Shown here: positions 49,842-59,600 of the stretch, piece after piece | Layout: each line of letters begins with the position of its first letter | Position numbering within the stretch: position 1 is the first letter of the stretch | Source: an uncultured SAR116 cluster alpha proteobacterium | GTDB taxonomy: Bacteria; Pseudomonadota; Alphaproteobacteria; Puniceispirillales; Marisalimonadaceae | Assembly: GCA_902528415.1 (NCBI GenBank) | Contig: CABZSR010000005.1 | Location: 27,623-91,622 of the forward strand | Reading direction: 5' to 3' | DNA: 64,000 nucleotides | Program-made: the position numbers and the translations under genes | The notes under the pieces: generated by a model | Databases searched by the model: none | Told to the model about the DNA's origin: nothing | What the model saw: only the letters and a program-made list of their open reading frames with translations

Positions 49842-50576
49842 ATGATTGATTTAAAAGGCAAAGTTGCTCTCTTAACTGCTTCTGGTCAGGGCATTGGGAA
49901 AGCTACTGCTAGAGCATTCTCTGAGGCTGGTGCGTACGTGATTGCAACGGATATCAATCGTGAAACTTTATCTTCTTTAGATAAGATTGTAGATGAAACC
50001 CATATACTTGATGTAACAGACAATAATGCAATTAAAAACTTAGTTGGGTCAATCAAAGAACCTGACATACTATTTAACTGTGCTGGAATTGTCCATAATG
50101 GAACAATTTTAGAATCTACTGATAATGATTGGGATTTTGCTTTTAAACTTAATGGCAAAGCAATGTATCACATGATTAAAGAAGTAATACCGATAATGAT
50201 TAAAAAAGGAGGAGGATCGATTGTTAACATAGCTTCTGTAGCTTCATCTCTAAAAGGTATTCCAAACCGTTTTATTTATAGTGCATCAAAAGCAACTGTT
50301 TTAGGTTTAACTAAGTCTGTTGCTGCTGACTATATTACCCAAGGCATAAGGTGCAATGCCATATGTCCTGGTACAATAAATAGTCCATCACTAGAGCAAA
50401 GATTATCCGATATGGGTGATTATGAAAAAGCAAGGAAGGAATTTGTTGCCCGACAACCAATGGGAAGAATTGGAGATGCAGAGGAAGTTGCAAGCCTTGC
50501 AGTTTATTTAGCAAGCGATGCTTCAGCTTTTACAACTGGTCAATTTCACATTATAGATGGTGGAATATGTACTTAA
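49842..50576 (+). CDS. SDR, 2-keto-3-deoxy-L-fuconate dehydrogenase/DHRS6(BDH2)-like
   Basis: GKVALLTASGQGIGKATARAFSEAGAYVIATDI, LDVTDNNAI, FNCAGIVHNGTILESTDNDWDFAFKLN, SVASSLKGIPNRFIYSASKATVLGLTKSVAADYITQGIRCNAICPGTINSPSLEQR. Confidence 0.88.
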   Translation: MIDLKGKVALLTASGQGIGKATARAFSEAGAYVIATDINRETLSSLDKIVDETHILDVTDNNAIKNLVGSIKEPDILFNCAGIVHNGTILESTDNDWDFAFKLNGKAMYHMIKEVIPIMIKKGGGSIVNIASVASSLKGIPNRFIYSASKATVLGLTKSVAADYITQGIRCNAICPGTINSPSLEQRLSDMGDYEKARKEFVARQPMGRIGDAEEVASLAVYLASDASAFTTGQFHIIDGGICT

Positions 50577-50627
50577 GAAAATGTCATATTAAGAAAAAGT
50601 ATTAATTGTAAAAAGGAGGAGAATAAA

Positions 50628-51470
50628 ATGAAATTGTTACGTCATGGAGCTTTTGGAAAAGAAAAACCAGGTATTCTTGATCAAAATGGTTCTATAAGGG
50701 ATTTGTCTGAGCATTTACCAGATATTAATGGAGAAACTATAAGTGAAAATAGTTTAAAAAAAATTTCTTCAATAGATTTATCTTCTCTACCAATTGTATC
50801 TGATGATACGAGACTAGGTGCATGTGTTGGTAATGTTGGCAAGTTTCTATGTATTGGATTAAATTATTCTGATCATGCAGCTGAAAGCGGCATGGCTGTT
50901 CCTAGTGAGCCTATCCTTTTTTCAAAAGCTACTTCTGCAATTGTCGGTCCAAATGATAATATTGAAATACCAAGAAATTCGGTTGAGACTGATTGGGAAG
51001 TAGAACTTGGCATAATTATTGGAAAAAAAGCCAAATATATAAATGAGAATGATGCGGATGATTATATTACTGGCTACTGCCTAGTAAATGACGTCTCTGA
51101 AAGAGAGTTTCAGTTAAAAAAAGAAGGTCAGTGGACTAAAGGAAAGTCATGCGATACTTTTGGACCTACAGGACCTTACTTAGTTACAAAAGATGAGATA
51201 GCTGACGTACAAAAATTAAAAATGTATTTGGATGTTAATGGACAGAGAATGCAAGATGGTTCTACAAATACCATGATATTTTCAGCTAGATATATTGTAT
51301 ATTACTTATCTCAATTTATGAGCCTTAATCCCGGAGATATTATTGCTACTGGAACTCCTCCTGGGGTAGGAGGTGGAATGAAACCACCAGTATTTTTAAA
51401 AGCTGGGGATAAAATGAAGCTTGGAATTGAAGGTCTTGGTGAGCAAAACCAAGTTTGTATTCAAGGATAA
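50628..51470 (+). CDS. fumarylacetoacetate hydrolase-family protein (2,4-diketo-3-deoxy-L-fuconate hydrolase-like)
   Basis: CIGLNYSDHAAESGMAVPSEPILFSKATSAIVGPNDNIEIP, DWEVELGIIIGKKAKYI, GDIIATGTPPGVGGGMKPP; AAGGAGGAG SD. Confidence 0.9.
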   Translation: MKLLRHGAFGKEKPGILDQNGSIRDLSEHLPDINGETISENSLKKISSIDLSSLPIVSDDTRLGACVGNVGKFLCIGLNYSDHAAESGMAVPSEPILFSKATSAIVGPNDNIEIPRNSVETDWEVELGIIIGKKAKYINENDADDYITGYCLVNDVSEREFQLKKEGQWTKGKSCDTFGPTGPYLVTKDEIADVQKLKMYLDVNGQRMQDGSTNTMIFSARYIVYYLSQFMSLNPGDIIATGTPPGVGGGMKPPVFLKAGDKMKLGIEGLGEQNQVCIQG

Positions 51471-51479
51471 ATATAGTTA

Positions 51480-52492
51480 ATGAATAGATTAAGCAATAGA
51501 ACTAAAGCTGCAATTATTTATGAAAAAGGGACACCAGACGTTTTTAAATGGGAAGAAGTTGAAGTTCCAAATCCAACTAACAAAGAAGTACGTTTAAAAA
51601 ATACTGCTATAGGTGTGAATTATATTGACACCTATCACAAACGCGGTATGCCGCATCCCTGGCCAGTTCCAGAGCTGCCAATTGTTTTAGGTATTGAAGG
51701 AGTGAGTGTCGTAGAAGAATTAGGTGCTGATGTAAACGAGTTTTCAATCGGTGACAGAGTTGCCTACGCTCTTCCTCCACATGGTGCATACAGCGAAGAA
51801 AGAGTGTATCCCGTTGACAAATTAATAAAAGTGCCTGATTCATTATCTCATGTCTCTGATCAGGATCTTGCTGCATTAATGTTAAAAGGATTAACAGCTC
51901 AATTTCTTCTTAAAAGAACATATTCCTTAAATCACGAGATGTTATTTTAGTTCACGCTGCAGCCGGTGGAATGGGTCTTATATTATGTCAATGGGCTAAG
52001 TATCTTGGTGCTACGGTTGTTGGAACTGTTAGTTCAGAACAGAAAGCAGAACAAGCAAAAAAAGCTGGAGCTGAACATGTTGTTGTTCATTCTGAAGGAG
52101 ATTTTGTTAAAAAGATTCTAGAAGTTACAAATGGTGAAGGATGCCCAGTTGTATATGAATCAATAGGAAAGGATACCTTTAGAAGATCCATGGACTGCCT
52201 GCAACCCATGGGAATGCTTGCTGCATATGGTCATGCCTCAGGTGCTCCAGACCCAGTTGATGTTGTGGAATTGGGTATGAAAGGTTCACTTTTTCTAACC
52301 AGACCAGCTATAATGCATTATATGGCTAAAAGAGAGGATTTAATATCGAGTGCGAATGATCTATTCAATGTAATTGAAAAAGGTGTCTTAAAATCAAATG
52401 TCAACCATACATACCCTTTGAGTGAGGTTGGTAAAGCTCATCGTGCAATAGAGAATAGAAAAACAACTGGAGCCACAGTATTAATTCCCTAA
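51480..52492 (+). pseudogene. NADPH:quinone oxidoreductase (Qor family) split by a one-base frameshift near 51936
   Basis: ORF 51480..51950 ends ...KRTYSLNHEMLF*; the shifted frame reads DVILVHAAAGGMGLILCQWAKYLG into ORF 51971..52492; restoring one G (cacGAG to cacGGAG) gives NHGDVILVHAAAGGMG. Confidence 0.88.
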
Positions 52493-52526
52493 ATATTTTT
52501 TAATAAATCAATGTGCGTATAATAAC

Positions 52527-53087
52527 TTAATTTTGGACTTGAACAATACATGGAGTTTCAGTTTTGGTTTTGATATCAAATATAGATCTTCCAGTGTGGT
52601 TTAAATGCATGCCATAAGTGTGTATAGAAAGTGCTACTTCTTCTCCATTATTCCACACACTATGTATATCTTCGGGTAGGCAACAAGTGGCATTTCCCGG
52701 AAAAATTGTTTCTTCATTAGTTTTTATTAAATCGGCAAATCCATCTTTAGATCCATCATCTAATCTTTTATAATTAGTTTCATGTTCTTGACCTTGAATT
52801 CCTGCAACTACTGCCCAAGTTTTATGATTATGCGGAGCAAGACCTTTTCCTGGTGCCCATGCAATAACAAAAACAGCTAATTTATGATCATCTTCTTCAT
52901 GCAGAAGATGTAGTCCAAAACCTTGCTCTTCATTTACATTATAATACTCAGGTTTAATCCAGCTTTTATCTTCAGCAAGACGAAGAGCTAATGGCTTTAT
53001 TCGTTCTGTTATAGACTTTTCGGCAACTTCTTCGTTAACTACCTTACGTATATCCCTAACATAATTTTCGACTGAGTAATTGTTCAT
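52527..53087 (-). CDS. cysteine dioxygenase-like cupin (COG5553 type)
   Basis: KLAVFVIAWAPGKGLAPHNHKTWAVVAGIQGQEHETNYKR...GNATCCLPEDIHSVWNNGEEVALSIHTYGMHLNHTGR. Confidence 0.8.
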   Translation of the reverse strand: MNNYSVENYVRDIRKVVNEEVAEKSITERIKPLALRLAEDKSWIKPEYYNVNEEQGFGLHLLHEEDDHKLAVFVIAWAPGKGLAPHNHKTWAVVAGIQGQEHETNYKRLDDGSKDGFADLIKTNEETIFPGNATCCLPEDIHSVWNNGEEVALSIHTYGMHLNHTGRSIFDIKTKTETPCIVQVQN

Positions 53088-53096
53088 ATTTTTTCC

Positions 53097-54734
53097 TTAT
53101 TTATTTTCAAGTTCACGTAATTCAACTCTTCTAATCTTACCAGATATAGTTTTAGGTAAAGAATCAACAAATTCAACTTTTCTTGGGTACTTATATGGGG
53201 CAGTTAAATTTTTGCAAAAATCTTGAATTTCTCTAATTAATTCATTTGATCCTTTGTAACCTTCTACTAGAACAATATATGCTTTTACTAGTTGACCCCT
53301 CGTCTCATCAGGAACTCCAACCACAGCACTTTCTGCAATCAAATCATGCTCTAATAAAGCACTTTCGACTTCAAAGGGACTAATTCTATAACCTGCTGAT
53401 GAAATTAAATCATCAGATCTACCAACGAACCACAAGTAGCCATCCTTATCTCGAGACGCAGTGTCACCTGTGTAATACCAGCCATGTCGAAAAGAATCTT
53501 TTACAATAACTTTATTTTGTAAGTACCCATGAAATAATCCCGGAGGCCATTTTTTTTCTGTACGAATAGCAATATGGCCAACTTCACCATCTGGTAAGAT
53601 TTTACCATTATCATCAACAACGTTTATATCAAAACCTGGAACGGGTTTACCCATTGATCCAAAACGTGTCTCTACGCCAGGGAAATTTCCTACAATATTA
53701 ATTGTTTCAGTTTGGCCATAACCATCTGCGATAACTGTTCCTGTATTTTCAGACCAATATCTTATCACCTCTGGATTAAGAGGTTCACCAGCACCAAGAC
53801 ATCTTCTTAATGATTTGAGATTAAATTGTTTGAGGTCTTGCTGAACGAACAACCTGTATACAGTTGGAGGAGCGCAAAAAGTTGTTACTTTATAATCAGA
53901 AATTGCTTTAAGATGTTCCACTGGATCCATTTCAGGAGTATCATACAAGACAGTTGTGCAACCAATCATCATTTGGGGAAAAAGTATGCCCCAAGCAGCT
54001 TTTGCCCATCCTGTATCAGTCAAAGTCCAATGTATATCGTTTTCTTTAAGATCCATCCAAAAAAGTGCCGTTGAAGCATGTGCATATGCATAACCAAAAT
54101 CTCTTGGAACCATTTTTGGTAATGCTGTTGTGCCTGAAGTAAAATATATCATCATAGTTTCATTAGATGTAAAAGGCTCTAAATCTTCTATATTCAAATT
54201 AGTATCTTGTTTATCACAAAGCTCTTTAAAAGATAGCCAATTATCTGGTGCATCTCCAGTGACAATCAAGTGTTTAAGAGTTGGGCATTCATCAATTATT
54301 TGGTTCACCTTCTCAACATGCATTGGCGAAACAATAACAGCCTTAGCTTCAGATTCATTAACACGATAGGCTATATCTTTAGCGGTTAGCAAATTAGTCC
54401 CAGGCATAGAGATCACACCAACTTTCATACATCCAAAAAGTACTTTATGCCAATCAGGGTTTCTGCCAATAATAACACAAGCAGCATCACCTCGTTTCAA
54501 GCCAAGTGATAAAAGAGCCTTTCCAAATTGCGATGAAGCTTTTGATAGTTCTGAATATGTTACAGACGATTTATATCCTGTGACTGTGTCGATAGCCAAT
54601 AAAGCTACTTTATCAGCTTGTTGAGCTCGTACATCCAAGATATCATATGCAAAGTTAAAAAATTCCGGAATATCAAGTGAGAAAGACTTGCTTGCAATTT
54701 CATAATTTCTTTCAATATTGTCAAAAGTAATCAT
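53097..54734 (-). CDS. acyl-CoA synthetase (medium-chain/benzoate-CoA-ligase-like, AMP-forming)
   Basis: MIYFTSGTTALPKMVPRDFGYAYAH, ADGYGQTETINIVGNFPG, GWYYTGDTASRDKDGYLWFVGRSDDLISSAGYRISPFEVE, PKTISGKIRRVELR. Confidence 0.9.
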   Translation of the reverse strand: MITFDNIERNYEIASKSFSLDIPEFFNFAYDILDVRAQQADKVALLAIDTVTGYKSSVTYSELSKASSQFGKALLSLGLKRGDAACVIIGRNPDWHKVLFGCMKVGVISMPGTNLLTAKDIAYRVNESEAKAVIVSPMHVEKVNQIIDECPTLKHLIVTGDAPDNWLSFKELCDKQDTNLNIEDLEPFTSNETMMIYFTSGTTALPKMVPRDFGYAYAHASTALFWMDLKENDIHWTLTDTGWAKAAWGILFPQMMIGCTTVLYDTPEMDPVEHLKAISDYKVTTFCAPPTVYRLFVQQDLKQFNLKSLRRCLGAGEPLNPEVIRYWSENTGTVIADGYGQTETINIVGNFPGVETRFGSMGKPVPGFDINVVDDNGKILPDGEVGHIAIRTEKKWPPGLFHGYLQNKVIVKDSFRHGWYYTGDTASRDKDGYLWFVGRSDDLISSAGYRISPFEVESALLEHDLIAESAVVGVPDETRGQLVKAYIVLVEGYKGSNELIREIQDFCKNLTAPYKYPRKVEFVDSLPKTISGKIRRVELRELENK

Positions 54735-54916
54735 TTTAAATCTCAGCTCTCTTAAAGTAGTCAATAAGTTTGTAAATGAACTATGTTTTATAAAAATAAA
54801 GCTTAACTTATTAAAAAAGATTATAAAATATTAATTATATTTTAATCAAGATTTTTGATCTAATGTAAATAATAAACTTATCACTACAAATATTTATTAA
54901 ATTATAAGTATGAAAT

Positions 54917-55537
54917 TTAATTACCTAATCGAGAAGCGGACAACGCTCTTCTTGTAATTTCTTTATAATTATGAGCTTCTGATGGAACTATCCAACTTCC
55001 TCCTACACATATTACATTTTTTTGACTTATCCATTGAGAAGCATTTTCCTCGTTTATTCCACCAGTAGGACAAAATAATATACCTGGGAAAGGACCATTT
55101 AATGATTTTAAATAATTTATACCACCAGCTGCTTGGGCTGGAAAAAATTTAAACGACTTATATCCTAAATCGAGTAATTTCATTATATCACTTGAATTAG
55201 ATACTCCAGGAAGAAATGGATAATCCATTTCAATCGCTTTTTTTGCTAACTCATTTGTTGTGCCCGGGCTTACTGCAAAGGAAGCCCCTGCATCTTTTAC
55301 CGATTGTAAATCACTTTCATTTAAAACAGTGCCCGCTCCTACTTGAAGACTAGAAAACTTTTTAGATGCAACTTCTATCACCTGCAAAGCACAATCAGTT
55401 CTTAATGTAATCTCAACTGTTTTAAGATTACCTTTTATTAATGCTTCGAATAAATAATCTATATTTTCAACCTTATTGATAGTTAATACAGGCATAACTG
55501 GTGACATTGAAAGAATGGATTTTATAGAATGATGCAT
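54917..55537 (-). CDS. eda: 2-keto-3-deoxy-6-phosphogluconate/4-hydroxy-2-oxoglutarate aldolase
   Basis: SPVMPVLTINKVENIDYLFEALIKGNLKTVEITLRTDCAL, VGAGTVLNESDL, FAVSPGTTNEL, FKFFPAQAAGG, FCPTGGINEENASQW. Confidence 0.92.
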   Translation of the reverse strand: MHHSIKSILSMSPVMPVLTINKVENIDYLFEALIKGNLKTVEITLRTDCALQVIEVASKKFSSLQVGAGTVLNESDLQSVKDAGASFAVSPGTTNELAKKAIEMDYPFLPGVSNSSDIMKLLDLGYKSFKFFPAQAAGGINYLKSLNGPFPGILFCPTGGINEENASQWISQKNVICVGGSWIVPSEAHNYKEITRRALSASRLGN

Positions 55538-55570
55538 ATGTTTTTTAAAAATATGTTTTTTTATTTTAAG

Positions 55571-55597
55571 TTTGTATTAAATATGTTGTTATACAAA
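55571..55597. promoter_or_regulatory. candidate regulator-binding inverted repeat in the divergent eda/denD-like intergenic region
   Basis: TTTGTAT-N13-ATACAAA (arms 55571-55577 and 55591-55597). Confidence 0.4.
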
Positions 55598-55632
55598 AAT
55601 CTTCAACAATTAATTCAATATAAGGTGCTTTT

Positions 55633-56604
55633 ATGAAAATTTTGATAATGGGTGGAGCTGGTATGATTGGGCAAAAGTTGCTTAATCTTATTCTTAATAA
55701 AGGAGAATTAAGAGGTCAGAAAATAAGTGAAATCGCATTATTTGATATTATAGACGCACCTTACCCAAAAAATACCTTAACTTCTATTATAACAAAAACA
55801 GGAGACATATCTGATCCTAAAGTAAGTAATGATCTCATTTCGTCTGAACCAGACATTATTTTTCATCTGGCAGCCATAGTTTCAGGACAGGCTGAACAGG
55901 AATTTGATTTAGGCTGGAATATCAATGCTAGGGGAAGTTGGGGATTATTTGATGCAGTAAGACACAGAGGTGAAAGTTATTGTCCAAGAGTTGTCTTTAC
56001 AAGTTCAATTGCTGTTTTTGGAGCACCATTTCCAGATCAAATACCTGACAATTTTTTTACTACTCCCCTTACTTCTTATGGAGCTCAAAAAGCAATTTCT
56101 GAGCTTTTACTTGCTGATTATTCCAGAAAAGGAATGATTGACGGTATTTCAATAAGACTTCCAACTATATGTGTAAGACCAGGAAAACCTAATTTAGCTG
56201 CATCTGGCTTCTTCTCTGGTATTATTAGAGAACCCCTAAATGGAAAAGAAGCTATTTTACCAGTAAGTAAAGATGTAAGACATTGGCACGCTACACCTCG
56301 ATCAGCTGCAGGTTTTTTAGTTCATGCAGCAGAAATAGATACGGTTAATTTGAATAATAGAATTACACTAAATATGCCAGGCTTATCCGCAACTGTTCAA
56401 GAACAAATTGAGGCCTTAGAGAGAGTTGCTGGCAGCGATGTAGTAAAGTTAATTAAACACCAATCAGATCCTATCATAGAAAAAATAGTAAGTGGGTGGG
56501 CAAGAGATTTTGAAACTAAAAGATCTATTGATTTAGGTTTCAAAGCTGAAAGTAATTTTGATGAAATAATTAAAATCTACATTGAAGACGATTTAGAAAA
56601 ATAA
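55633..56604 (+). CDS. denD: NAD-dependent epimerase-family D-erythronate dehydrogenase-like
   Basis: MKILIMGGAGMIGQKLLNLIL, FHLAAIVSGQAEQEFDLGWNINARGSWGLFDAVRHRGE, SSIAVFGAPFPDQIPDNFFTTPLTSYGAQKAISELLLADYSRKGMIDGISIRLPTICVRPGKPN. Confidence 0.8.
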   Translation: MKILIMGGAGMIGQKLLNLILNKGELRGQKISEIALFDIIDAPYPKNTLTSIITKTGDISDPKVSNDLISSEPDIIFHLAAIVSGQAEQEFDLGWNINARGSWGLFDAVRHRGESYCPRVVFTSSIAVFGAPFPDQIPDNFFTTPLTSYGAQKAISELLLADYSRKGMIDGISIRLPTICVRPGKPNLAASGFFSGIIREPLNGKEAILPVSKDVRHWHATPRSAAGFLVHAAEIDTVNLNNRITLNMPGLSATVQEQIEALERVAGSDVVKLIKHQSDPIIEKIVSGWARDFETKRSIDLGFKAESNFDEIIKIYIEDDLEK

Positions 56605-56640
56605 ACTTAAACCTATCAATTAAATAATGGTGAAAAAATA

Positions 56641-59600
56641 ATGTGGCAATTCTGGATTGATAGAGGTGGAACTTTTACTGATATTGTAGCTAGGAAACCT
56701 GACGGAACAATTCTAATTGACAAACTTTTATCTGAGAATGTGTCAATGTATAAGGATGCAGCGATTGCAGGTATAAAAAGAATTCTTAAATTAAAAAATG
56801 AAGATAAAATTCCCACTGATAAAATAGCTTCTGTGAAAATGGGTACTACAGTTGCAACAAACGCCTTACTAGAAAGAAAAGGAGATAGAACACTTCTATT
56901 AATAACTAAGGGTTTTGGGGATTTATTAAGAATAGGTTATCAAAATAGACCTCTATTATTTGACCTAAATATTCAACTACCAGAATTATTATATGATAGA
57001 GTGGTTGAAGTATCTGAAAGGTTGGATGCAAACGGTAAAATAGTTAAAAAACTTGACGAAAATCAAGTCAAGATAGCTCTAAAAAAAGCAAAAAATGACG
57101 GTATAAATAGCGTTGCAATAGCATTTATGCACTCTTATATCAATCCTGATCATGAAAATATCATTGCTAAAATTGCTGAAAACGAAAATTTTGATCAAAT
57201 TTCAGTTAGTCATAAAGTATCTCCTTTAATAAAATTAGTTGGTAGAGGAGATACTACCGTAGTCGATGCTTACCTATCTCCAATACTTCGTAGATACGTC
57301 AATCAAGTTTCTGATGAACTTGAAGAAGACAAATCCACAAAGTTGATGTTCATGCAATCAAATGGTGGATTGACCGATGCAAATCTGTTTCAAGGTAAAG
57401 ATGCTCTTTTATCTGGCCCAGCTGGAGGTGTGGTCAGTATGGTGCAAACTGGGAAACAAGCGGGATATCAAAAATTAATTGGATTTGATATGGGTGGCAC
57501 TTCCACAGATGTTTGTCATTTTGCAGGAGAATATGAACGATCATTTGAAACTGAGTTAGCCGGTGTAAGAATTAGAGCACCTATGATGCAAATTAATACA
57601 GTAGCAGCTGGAGGTGGTTCAATACTTTCATTTAAGGATGGTCGATTTCAGGTTGGACCTGAAAGCGCAGGAGCAATACCAGGGCCGGCTTCTTATGGAA
57701 AAGATGGGCCATTGACTGTAACAGATTGTAATGTCTTACTTGGAAAACTTCATCCTGAACATTTTCCTAATGTGTTTGGCAAAACTGGTGATAAACCTCT
57801 TAATGTTGAAATTGTAAGAACAAAATTTATAGCATTAGCCAAAGAAATTTCCGCTCAAACAAAAAAGCCAGAAATGGATATTATTTTCATGGCTGAAGGT
57901 TTTTTAAAAATTGCTGTCGAAAATATGGCTAACGCCATAAAAAAAATATCTATTCAAAAAGGTTATGACGTAACAAACTATACAATGAATTGTTTTGGTG
58001 GTGCAGGCGGTCAACATGCGTGCCATGTTGCGGATTCTCTTGGAATTTCAAAAGTTTTAATTCATCCATACGCAGGTGTTTTGTCCGCCTATGGAATGGG
58101 ACTAGCCGAAATTAGAAGTATAAGAGAGGGTCATCTAGAACAAAATATTGAAGAAATTGAAAATGCTAAAATTTTAATAAATAAATTATCATTAAAAGCG
58201 AAAGAAGATTTAACAAAACAGGGCATTGATAATTCTTCGATTACATTAGTTAAACTTGCGTTTCTACATTATCAAGGTTCTCATCAAAACCTAGAAATTA
58301 ATTTTGATACTGTTGAAAAAATGAGAAAAACTTTTGAACAAGAACATAAAAAAAGGTTTGGATTTTTTGTTGATAGCAGAACAATTTTTGTTGAAATGAT
58401 TACGGTTGAAGCCATAGGTAAAACCAACGATAATAACAAATTTTTAAATGTTTCCTCACAATCAAAAGTAGCTGCTCCAATAGCTCACAAAACAATGTAT
58501 GTTGATAACAATAAAAACAGTGTTCCTATTTATAAAAGATCAGACTTAAAGATTGAACAAAAAGTCATTGGTCCTGCTATCATATCTGAAGCAACTGGTA
58601 CAAATGTAATTGAAAGAGGTTGGTTGGGATCATTAGATAAATATTATAATTTAATACTGAGTAGAGCTGAAGAAAAAAAGTCAAAGAAAGGATTAGGCAC
58701 CTCTGTTGATGTAGTCATGTTAGAGGTGTTCAACAACCTTTTTATGAATATTGCTGAGCAAATGGGAGCTACATTAGCCAACACAGCATATTCCGTAAAC
58801 ATCAAAGAAAGGTTAGATTTTTCTTGTGCTCTTTTTGACAACTCCGGTGCACTAGTAGCTAATGCTCCTCACGTGCCTGTTCATCTTGGCTCCATGTCTG
58901 AAGCTATTAGAACAGTGATAAAATTAAATAAAAATGATATATTTCCCGGAGATGTTTTTGTTCTAAATGCTCCTTTTAATGGCGGAACGCATCTTCCTGA
59001 CGTTACAGTTATTACTCCAGTTTTTGATAATGATGGAAAACAAATTACATTCTTTGTAGCTTCACGCGGACACCATGCGGACATAGGAGGTAAAACACCG
59101 GGTTCAGGTCCTCCCGACTCCAAACATATTGATGAAGAAGGTGTTCTGATAGATAATTTTAAAATGTTTGATAAAGGTGTATTTCGTGAGAGTGAAATCA
59201 GAAAAATTTTGTCATCTGGAAGATATCCTTGTAGAAATATAGAACATAATATGGCTGATCTTGCAGCTCAAGTAGCTGCAAATAATACTGGTATAGTTGA
59301 AATTAATTCAATGATTGAGCAGTTTGGTATTGAAACTGTTCATTCTTACATGAACTATGTTCAAGATAATGCTGAGGAATGTATAAGAAATGCAATTGTA
59401 AATTTAAGAGAGGGTAAATATGAGTACGAATTAGATAATGGAGAATTTATTAGAGTAAAAATTACAATAGATAAAATTAAACGCGAAGCCACTATTGACT
59501 TCACAGGCACTGCTCCGAAAAACCCTTTAAATTATAATGCTCCAATGGCAGTATGTCATGCTGTTATATTATACGTTTTTAGAACTTTAGTGGGTAGCAA

